Part shown: piece after piece, positions 5,969 through 11,466 of the stretch | How the letters are laid out: each line of letters opens with the position of its first letter | How positions within the stretch are numbered: the stretch's first letter is position 1 | Assembly: GCA_003154555.1 (NCBI GenBank) | Contig: PMDT01000255.1 | Span: 8,642 to 20,107 of the forward strand | Reading direction: 5' to 3' | DNA from: Spirochaetaceae bacterium | Lineage (GTDB): Bacteria; Spirochaetota; Spirochaetia; SZUA-6; Fen-1364 | DNA length: 11,466 nt | Position numbers and translations under genes: made by a program | The notes under the pieces: model-generated | What the model saw: the letters and a program-made list of their open reading frames with translations, nothing else | The model's database searches: none | What the model was told of the DNA's origin: nothing

Positions 5969-8900
5969 ATGAGGCCCCGGACCTGCGCGCTTCTCGGCGC
6001 GGCGGCGCTCGTGGTGGCGGGTGCCGTCGTTGCCGTCGTGCTCGTGCCGCGCCACGCGGCGTCGCCTGCCGCGGTCGTGCAGCAGGTCACCCCGCCGCAG
6101 GCCGCGCCAGCCCCGCAGCGTGCCGTGACGCCGCTGCGCACACCGGCGACCGGCCAAGCCCCCTCGACCCCTGCCACGCCGAAGACGTCTGCCCCTGTCG
6201 AGACGGCACCGGCGACGGTCGCCCCCGTTACAAGCGCGCAGACTCCGTCACCCTCCGCCTCCGAGGGATACTCCCTGCGCATCGATTCTCCGGCGGACGG
6301 CAAGGTCTATCATTCCACCGTGCCATTGGCCGGCAGGATCGTCCCGCCGAAGGGAATCGCCTCGCTTTCAGCGGTGCGCTCCGCCTCATGGAGCATCACG
6401 GGAACCGACCGATGGGGGTCTTTTGCCATCTCCGCTGATGGCTCCTTCCATGCCTCCGTGCCCACCGAGGGGTTGCGGTCCGCGCAGACTCTCGTCGTGC
6501 AGGCAGCCTTCAAGGATGCGACGACAACCGAGGCATCGGTATCGCTGGTGGACGACGGCAGGGGGCCCGGCGTCGTTGTGAGCTCTCCGCAAGGGATGGG
6601 CAGTTATGGGTCCACGGCGAAGGTCACAGGTGTCGTGAAGGGACCCGAAGACGTCGCCGAGCCCCTGGCCGAGGTGGCGTCCGTTTCGTGGGCGCTGGAG
6701 GGCTCGAAGCTCGGCGACGACGTGACGCTGGCAAAAGACGGCTCTTTCTCATTTTCATTCTCCACGGTCGGGGAGAAGGGGGACCTTGTCATCGACATCG
6801 CGGCGGTCGACAGGAACGGCCGATCCACGACGGCAACGGTATCTTTTGCCGACCGCCCGACAGGGCCGTCGATTCGCATCGACTCGCCCGCGGATTCCGC
6901 CTCCTATGCCGACACGGTGAGCGTGAACGGCCGCGTCGGTGATCCCGCCGACCCCTCGGGCCTGCCATCGGATGTGAAATCGATGTCCTGGCGCCTGATC
7001 GGCGCGTCGACCCGCTCCGGGGACGTGCCATTCCAGAAGGATGGATCGTTCCGATTCTCATTCTCCGCGCAGGGGCTTTCAGGCGGACAGGTGCTGGAGC
7101 TGAAAGCGGTCGACCTGAATGGTCGCACCAGCCTCCGCACACTTGCGTTGCGCAGTCCGGCCCCGGCAGCGGCCGCCTCGCAGGGGGAGGCTCCCGCTCT
7201 CACCATCACGTCCCCCGTGGACGGATCCACGTATGGCGCCTCGATCACCGTTTCCGGCAAGGCCACGAACTCCGCGTCAGATACGGGCACGAATACCGTT
7301 TCAAAGGTTGCCTGGTCCATCGCAGGGACAAAGCTTTCCGGCGCCTCCGACATCGGCGCCGATGGCTCTTTCTCCTTCACCGTGAGCACCGCAGGGCTGA
7401 GCGGCACACAGGCCCTGAGCGTGGTCGCCACGGGGGGAGGAGGCGCCACCGTGGAAAAGCTGGTCGTGCTGCAAGATGACCTGAGAGGCATCCCCATCGC
7501 GCTCAGCTCTCCCGCAAATGGCGGCTACTACAAGGATGCCACGAGCGTTGAAGGCCAGGTGGGTGACGGCACGACAACAGTGGCGCTCCGTTCCCTTTCC
7601 TACGACGTGCCGGGAAAGCCTGCCTTGGGCGGGCGGCTTGCCGCGGACGCGTCGGGCAAGTTCAAAGTCTCGCTTCCCTCCAGCCAGGTGAGCGGCGACA
7701 TCACGGTGCGTGTGACGGCGGAAGACCTGCGCGGCCATGCAAGCACGGCAAGCATCCTCCTCCACGATGGTCGGCTGAAGCCCGTTATCGTCGTCACCGC
7801 CCCTGCGCAGGGCAGCGCATTCGGCAGCCTGCTGCGGGTTGCCGGTAAGGTGAACGATCCCTATGCGGGACAGGCAGGCATGGCGGGCATCGATACTGTG
7901 AACTGGCTCGTCTCCCCCGTCGACTTCGCCCATACCTCCACCCCGGCGCGCGGGACCTCGCCTGTCGGAACGGACGGCGTGTTCCGCTTCTCTCTTCCCA
8001 CGGCGACCCTCTCGGGCCCCCAGGACATCACGCTCACTGCCATCGCGACGAACGGCAACCGCGGCGAGCTCACGGTCCGCGTGATCCCCGGTGACGGCGA
8101 CGTCCCGGCTTTCTCCGTCGTTCCCGCCGACCGCAGGATCACGATCTCCTGGAGCCCCGCGGCTTTTGCCACGCGCTACGATCTTTCATGGACAACCGGC
8201 GCGGAGGACCCTGAAAAAGGGCGGACCACGACGAATGCAAGCTCTCCCGTCGTGCTCACAGGCCTCGACAATGGCAGCCTGTACTCGATCCGCATGCAGG
8301 TGCGCTTCGATGACGGGGCCACCGGCTCCTCAACGCTCGTGCGCGCGATACCGCTTTCTGCGCAGACTCTCGCCCCGGTCGTGAAGGGCGACTACATGCA
8401 GATCAAGCTGTCGTGGGACACGATCGGCGGCGCGGATTCCTACGACGTCTGGCGCGCTGCTGCCGGCACGACGACGTTCGCCAAAATCGCCTCGAGCATC
8501 CGGGTGGCGGGCTACACGGACACGTCCGTCGACTTCGGAAAGGATTACACCTACCAGATCTCGCCCGCGGGAGTGCTCGCACCCGTGAGCGCCACCGCGA
8601 CAGGAAGGAGCCTCGCCTTTCCCAGCGAGAAGCTCGCGCACGTCGGGGCCGCCGCCGAAAGCGAATCCCGGCGCGTGACGGTGAGCGGCGGCTACGCGTT
8701 CCTGTCGGCAGGGTCGCGCGGTGTCCGCATCATCGACGTGTCCAATCCCGCCGGGCCCGTGGACGTAGGCAGCATGCAGACCGATAACGCGTGGGACGTC
8801 GCGGTGAAGTCCGGCTACGCTTATGTCGCAGACGGCGAATCGGGTTTGCGCGTGCTGGACATCTCCGCGCCGCGCACGCCGGTCCTCCTCGGCTCGCGCA

Positions 8901-10390
8901 AGACAAGCGACGCGCGGGCGGTGGTATGCCTGGGGGACTACGCCATCGTGGCGGATGGCGACAAGGGCGTGAAGGTGATCGACATCTCCGACACGCACAC
9001 GCTGAACCGCCTGGGCACCCTGGACACGAGCAACGCACTGGGCGTCGCCGTGAGCGGTGGCAAGGTGCTTCTTGCCGACGGCGTCGGAGGGCTGAAGGTG
9101 CTCGACGTGTCCAAGCCGGCCGTCCCCGCCATCATCGGTTCGCTTGCCACGACGGATGCGCGCTCCGTGGCGACGCAGGGCGGCATTGCGGTCGTCGCGG
9201 ATGGCGCCGCCGGACTCCGCGTGGTGGACGTGAAAGATCTGCGCAATCCGAAGCTCCTGGCCACCTTTGCCGTCGGCATGGCCTCTTCCGTCGCCCTTGC
9301 GGACGGCTATGCCTACGTGACGGACGGCACCACCGGCGTGAAGGTGATCGATCTTGCCGATCCCACCCACCCGGCTCTCTTCACCTCCCATGCGTTTCCG
9401 GGCGCCGCGGACGTGAGTGTCGAAGACCGCATGGCCTATATCGCGGAGACTTCGGGCCTCGAGCTGATGCGCGTCCAGATCCAGGGCAAGTCATTCCGCG
9501 TCGGCGCGGCTGAGACGGGCGGCAAGGCTTTCGCGATTTCCGTGGCCGGCAACTGGGCCTACGTGGCATCGCACTCGCTGGGGCTCCGCGTCCTGAATGT
9601 CGCCGACCCCTCGCGCTTGTCGGACGCTTCCAGCACGGGTGCCTTGACGACGCGCTTTGCCGTGGCGGTGAACGTGGCGGACAAAATGGCATTCGTTGCC
9701 GATGGCACGAACGGGGTCCGCATTGTCGACGTCTCTCCGTCCTGGGATGCGAAGAAGCCGGGCCCGCCTGTCGACGTCGGCTCCTACCGGCCGGGCGGCA
9801 GCGTGAACCGGGTCTTCCCTGTCGGGACGCTGGCCTACGTCGCCGCCGGCGAGCAGGGCGTGCGCGTGCTGGATGTGAGCACGCCATCGGCCCCGTCAGA
9901 GATCGGCTCCGTGCGCTCGACGAACGCGGAAGACATCGTCGTGCAGGGCACGTGGGCGTACGTCGCCGACGGTGACGGCGGCGTGCGCGTGGTCGACGTC
10001 TCCACCCCGGCAAAGCCCGTGATGCTGCCTGCCGTCATCCCCGGTCGTGCGAGCAGTCTTGCCCTCTCGGGCAGCCTGCTCTTCTCCGCGGGCAATACGG
10101 GCGTCAGCGTCATCGACATCTCCGACCCGGGAGCGCCTGCGCTCAAGGGCCGCTACGACACCGGTTACGCCGAGGCGATCTCCGCTTCGGGAAACTACGT
10201 CTACGTGGCGGAAGGCTTCCGCGGGCTCACGGTCATCGATGTCTTCATCCCGACACGGCCGCTGGTCGTCTCCAGCTGCGACGACGTCTATGCCGTGGGG
10301 GTGGCAGTGAAGGGTGACTACGCAATTGTCGCCGACTCCGTCGCCCTGCGCGTGATCAGGATCCTCATCCCCGACTGGCTCACGCACTGA
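5969..10390 (+). CDS. Giant membrane-anchored Ig-like/FN3/double LVIVD beta-propeller protein
   Basis: This 1473-residue protein has an N-terminal hydrophobic segment (about 7-26, after MRPRT), which acts either as an inner-membrane signal anchor or as a signal peptide. A Pro/Ala/Thr-rich linker (about 31-98) resembles those that cross the periplasm or peptidoglycan. Then come six Ig-like domains (about 101-707), two fibronectin type III-like domains (about 711-796 and 800-880), and fourteen LVIVD-type repeats of about 41 residues (889-1470). The LVIVD repeats carry the pattern AYVADGxxGLRVxDVSxPxxP. I see no catalytic motif; the parts suggest a long stalk with a binding head. LVIVD-repeat proteins are generally surface or exported and mostly uncharacterised. 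The start has a strong ribosome binding site and lies 4 bases after the upstream stop, so it is the second gene of an operon. A perfect hairpin terminator follows. It could instead be a fully secreted adhesin if the N-terminus is cleaved. Confidence 0.88.
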   Translation: MRPRTCALLGAAALVVAGAVVAVVLVPRHAASPAAVVQQVTPPQAAPAPQRAVTPLRTPATGQAPSTPATPKTSAPVETAPATVAPVTSAQTPSPSASEGYSLRIDSPADGKVYHSTVPLAGRIVPPKGIASLSAVRSASWSITGTDRWGSFAISADGSFHASVPTEGLRSAQTLVVQAAFKDATTTEASVSLVDDGRGPGVVVSSPQGMGSYGSTAKVTGVVKGPEDVAEPLAEVASVSWALEGSKLGDDVTLAKDGSFSFSFSTVGEKGDLVIDIAAVDRNGRSTTATVSFADRPTGPSIRIDSPADSASYADTVSVNGRVGDPADPSGLPSDVKSMSWRLIGASTRSGDVPFQKDGSFRFSFSAQGLSGGQVLELKAVDLNGRTSLRTLALRSPAPAAAASQGEAPALTITSPVDGSTYGASITVSGKATNSASDTGTNTVSKVAWSIAGTKLSGASDIGADGSFSFTVSTAGLSGTQALSVVATGGGGATVEKLVVLQDDLRGIPIALSSPANGGYYKDATSVEGQVGDGTTTVALRSLSYDVPGKPALGGRLAADASGKFKVSLPSSQVSGDITVRVTAEDLRGHASTASILLHDGRLKPVIVVTAPAQGSAFGSLLRVAGKVNDPYAGQAGMAGIDTVNWLVSPVDFAHTSTPARGTSPVGTDGVFRFSLPTATLSGPQDITLTAIATNGNRGELTVRVIPGDGDVPAFSVVPADRRITISWSPAAFATRYDLSWTTGAEDPEKGRTTTNASSPVVLTGLDNGSLYSIRMQVRFDDGATGSSTLVRAIPLSAQTLAPVVKGDYMQIKLSWDTIGGADSYDVWRAAAGTTTFAKIASSIRVAGYTDTSVDFGKDYTYQISPAGVLAPVSATATGRSLAFPSEKLAHVGAAAESESRRVTVSGGYAFLSAGSRGVRIIDVSNPAGPVDVGSMQTDNAWDVAVKSGYAYVADGESGLRVLDISAPRTPVLLGSRKTSDARAVVCLGDYAIVADGDKGVKVIDISDTHTLNRLGTLDTSNALGVAVSGGKVLLADGVGGLKVLDVSKPAVPAIIGSLATTDARSVATQGGIAVVADGAAGLRVVDVKDLRNPKLLATFAVGMASSVALADGYAYVTDGTTGVKVIDLADPTHPALFTSHAFPGAADVSVEDRMAYIAETSGLELMRVQIQGKSFRVGAAETGGKAFAISVAGNWAYVASHSLGLRVLNVADPSRLSDASSTGALTTRFAVAVNVADKMAFVADGTNGVRIVDVSPSWDAKKPGPPVDVGSYRPGGSVNRVFPVGTLAYVAAGEQGVRVLDVSTPSAPSEIGSVRSTNAEDIVVQGTWAYVADGDGGVRVVDVSTPAKPVMLPAVIPGRASSLALSGSLLFSAGNTGVSVIDISDPGAPALKGRYDTGYAEAISASGNYVYVAEGFRGLTVIDVFIPTRPLVVSSCDDVYAVGVAVKGDYAIVADSVALRVIRILIPDWLTH
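6269..8089 (+). repeat. Six tandem bacterial Ig-like domains
   Basis: Units of about 97-109 residues begin near residues 102, 200, 301, 410, 509 and 606. Each opens with a strand followed by SP or AP and a Tyr or Phe (for example SLRIDSPADGKVY, ALTITSPVDGSTY), then a V-x-G strand. A Trp strand such as SWxIxG follows, then DGSFxFSxS, then a final strand before a short acidic linker. Unit 5 has Tyr (LSYDVPG) where the others have Trp. The units have diverged in sequence, which indicates an old duplication rather than a recent expansion. Confidence 0.8.
8099..8608 (+). other. Two fibronectin type III-like domains
   Basis: Residues 711-796 contain ITISWSPAAFATRYDLSW and, later, VVLTGLDNGSLYSIRMQV. 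Residues 800-880 contain IKLSWDTIGGADSYDVWRA and a closing YTDTSVDFGKDYTYQISP. The Trp of strand B, the Y-x-V/L-x-W/R strand C and the L-x-N/G-x-x-Y turn fit the FN3 fold. They join the Ig-like stalk to the propellers. Confidence 0.7.
8633..9490 (+). repeat. First seven-repeat LVIVD beta-propeller
   Basis: Residues 889-1174 hold seven repeats of about 41 residues. They begin at a lone strand AHVGAAAES and have centres such as GGYAFLSAGSRGVRIIDV, SGYAYVADGESGLRVLDI and DGYAYVTDGTTGVKVIDL. The seventh (MAYIAETSGLELMRVQI) is degenerate and lacks the closing DV/P-x-x-P turn. This is what is expected if its outer strand is supplied by the lone opening strand, the velcro closure of a propeller. Confidence 0.7.
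9491..10378 (+). repeat. Second seven-repeat LVIVD beta-propeller
   Basis: Residues 1175-1470 repeat the same plan. They open with FRVGAAETG, parallel to the opening of the first propeller, and continue with seven repeats such as NWAYVASHSLGLRVLNV, KMAFVADGTNGVRIVDV and TWAYVADGDGGVRVVDV. They end in a degenerate seventh unit, YAIVADSVALRVIRILI. Repeat 2 has a longer loop (SPSWDAKKPGPPVD). Confidence 0.7.
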
Positions 10391-10394
10391 AAGA

Positions 10395-10420
10395 AAGAAG
10401 GCGCCCTGCGGCGCCTTCTT
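10395..10420. terminator. Bidirectional Rho-independent terminator between convergent genes
   Basis: AAGAAGGCGCC (10395-10405) and GGCGCCTTCTT (10410-10420) pair perfectly over 11 bp around a 4-base loop. The stem's GC core is flanked by A/G-rich and T/C-rich arms, so either transcript would end in a U-rich tract: TTCTT rightwards and TTCTTTCTTTC leftwards. It starts 5 bases after the giant gene's stop and lies 23 bases from the stop of the convergent gene. Confidence 0.85.
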
Positions 10421-10442
10421 CGTCATCAACCCTTTCGTGCTT

Positions 10443-11466
10443 CTATTCCCGACCTCGCTCCCGGATGATTTTCAGCCCCTTCCACGCGCCCGCGGTGACC
10501 AATGCCACCGCAAGGGCACCGAGCAGAAGCGCCCACCACGCAGGCTGCAGGGGCCGCGCGACGTTCTGGTGCGTGACGACGGGTCCGGGGAGCGACTGCG
10601 CGGGCGCGCCCTGTGCCTGCACCGTGCGCGACGTCGCCGCAGGCGCCATCGCGATCGTTGTGGATGCCGCGGAGGCCGATGACGGCACTGCCGCCATCGC
10701 CTGCAGCGGAGCAGCCGTAAGCGCCGACGCCGCCGATCCCGGTGCCGCAGCAGCCGCGGCGGGCACGGGCGTGTGGAACTGCTCGCGCGGCGCTGTGCTG
10801 ACTGTTGAAGAGGCGGGCCCGCCCACAACGACCGTTGCGATCGATCCATCCTGGACCGTACCGAACATCGTGGACTGGATCAGAGCGCCTATTCGAGCGA
10901 ACCCGGTCGCTGATTTTATGGTCGAAGCATTCACGGGCTTTCCATTGATGCCGAAGAGACCCAATAGCTTCGCCGCACCTGTTGTTGAGCTTAATCCAGA
11001 AGGCATGGGGTTCCCGGCATAATCGTAGATCGAGTTCGCCTGGACACTGACCCGAAGCACATCATCCTTTGTCACCGTACCGGTCCAACTGTCTACGGTG
11101 AATGTGGCAGTGTCGTTCGCGATGGTCGTTGTTGACATGGTTGCAGGCAGCGTGATGTTCGCGGTCGCTCCGCTCGTCTGATCCGTGATGGCGACGCTGC
11201 TGTTCGCAAGAGCCGCCGAATGGGCAGCAAGGTTGTTACCATAGACGCTCTCATTGAAGGTTACCACGATTGAGAGATTCGTATTGTCGGTTGGAACGAT
11301 GCTGGCAATCGTAGAAGCTGTGTTGTCGATCGTGTAGCTGGTGAATCCGGAGGTAGTGCCGACATTGTTGCCTGCCACGTCAGTGGCGGTGATGATCACA
11401 GCCTCCACAACCCCGTCATTGCCCGAAGGTACTGCCCAGGTGTAGACCCAGTGCAGGTTGTCCACA
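10443..11466 (-). CDS. Ig-like membrane-anchored surface protein, 5'-truncated by the window edge
   Basis: The C-terminal part (341 codons) of an exported protein. The frame stays open to the edge, so a GTG at 11465 need not be the start. Visible parts: the end of one Ig-like domain, closing with SYTIDNTA (to about residue 50 counted from that GTG); a second Ig-like domain with IVPTDNTNLSIVVTFNESVY and VTKDDVLRVSV (about 52-160); a segment of unknown type (FGINGKPVNASTIKSATGF); an Ala/Pro/Ser-rich linker (about 215-305); and a transmembrane helix (about 309-328, WWALLLGALAVALV) followed by the basic tail KGLKIIRERGRE. The linker, helix and basic tail resemble C-terminal anchoring signals processed by exosortase-like enzymes, but no PEP or LPXTG-type motif is seen. 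Base composition changes within the gene: about 75% GC in the linker and about 47-50% in the Ig-coding part (60-base samples). It lies convergent to the giant gene and shares its terminator. The function is not recognisable. Confidence 0.78.
   Translation of the reverse strand, partial: VDNLHWVYTWAVPSGNDGVVEAVIITATDVAGNNVGTTSGFTSYTIDNTASTIASIVPTDNTNLSIVVTFNESVYGNNLAAHSAALANSSVAITDQTSGATANITLPATMSTTTIANDTATFTVDSWTGTVTKDDVLRVSVQANSIYDYAGNPMPSGLSSTTGAAKLLGLFGINGKPVNASTIKSATGFARIGALIQSTMFGTVQDGSIATVVVGGPASSTVSTAPREQFHTPVPAAAAAAPGSAASALTAAPLQAMAAVPSSASAASTTIAMAPAATSRTVQAQGAPAQSLPGPVVTHQNVARPLQPAWWALLLGALAVALVTAGAWKGLKIIRERGRE

Noticed and set aside
8330..9391. A 353-residue open frame on the - strand opposite the propeller repeats
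   Set aside because: Its apparent repetitiveness (recurring HxxH and VDDADT-like strings) simply mirrors the LVIVD repeats on the coding strand.
8633..10378. Regular spacing of about 123 bases suggesting a direct-repeat or CRISPR-like array
   Set aside because: The period matches the 41-residue protein repeat, the DNA copies are diverged, and there are no identical short repeats with unique spacers.

Overview
The window is a GC-rich stretch of a bacterial chromosome. The organism is most likely a diderm (Gram-negative): one protein has a cleavable signal peptide followed by an outer-membrane beta-barrel-like domain, and a UbiE/MenG-type quinone methyltransferase is present. The sequence has no marker that fixes the lineage. 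Repeated Ig-like domains of this style, with a transglutaminase-like/TPR protein beside them, remind me of high-GC spirochaetes, but that is only an impression.

Layout. Left part (1-2932): the 3' two thirds of a UbiE/COQ5-family methyltransferase gene (+) converges on a large gene (-) for a UvrD-like superfamily 1 helicase. The helicase carries an unusual N-terminal helical region and a coiled coil. Middle (2933-3633): a 147-bp intergenic region holds an AT-rich nested dyad, followed by a compact VapBC toxin-antitoxin pair (+) with an ATGA overlap. Centre to right (3634-10390): a well-formed sigma70-like promoter drives an apparent two-gene operon. The first gene encodes a secreted protein with a barrel-like N-terminus, an Ig-like region, a transglutaminase-like domain and TPRs. 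The second, four bases downstream, encodes a 1473-residue membrane-anchored protein with six Ig-like domains, two FN3-like domains and fourteen LVIVD-type repeats. A perfect 11-bp bidirectional terminator closes the operon. Far right (10443-11466): a convergent, 5'-truncated gene (-) encodes Ig-like domains, an Ala/Pro-rich linker and a C-terminal membrane anchor.

How the genes may work together. The two operon genes are probably co-transcribed and translationally coupled. I infer that they form one envelope complex: an outer-membrane protein with a periplasmic cysteine-transglutaminase/protease fold, and a long partner anchored in the inner membrane that carries two beta-propellers. The convergent gene makes another linker-plus-Ig membrane-anchored protein and may belong to the same envelope theme. 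The helicase and VapBC pair look like accessory cargo. The helicase architecture would fit a defence or repair role, but nothing here proves it. No RNA genes, CRISPR arrays or insertion sequences were seen, and no stretch over 300 bases lacks a gene.
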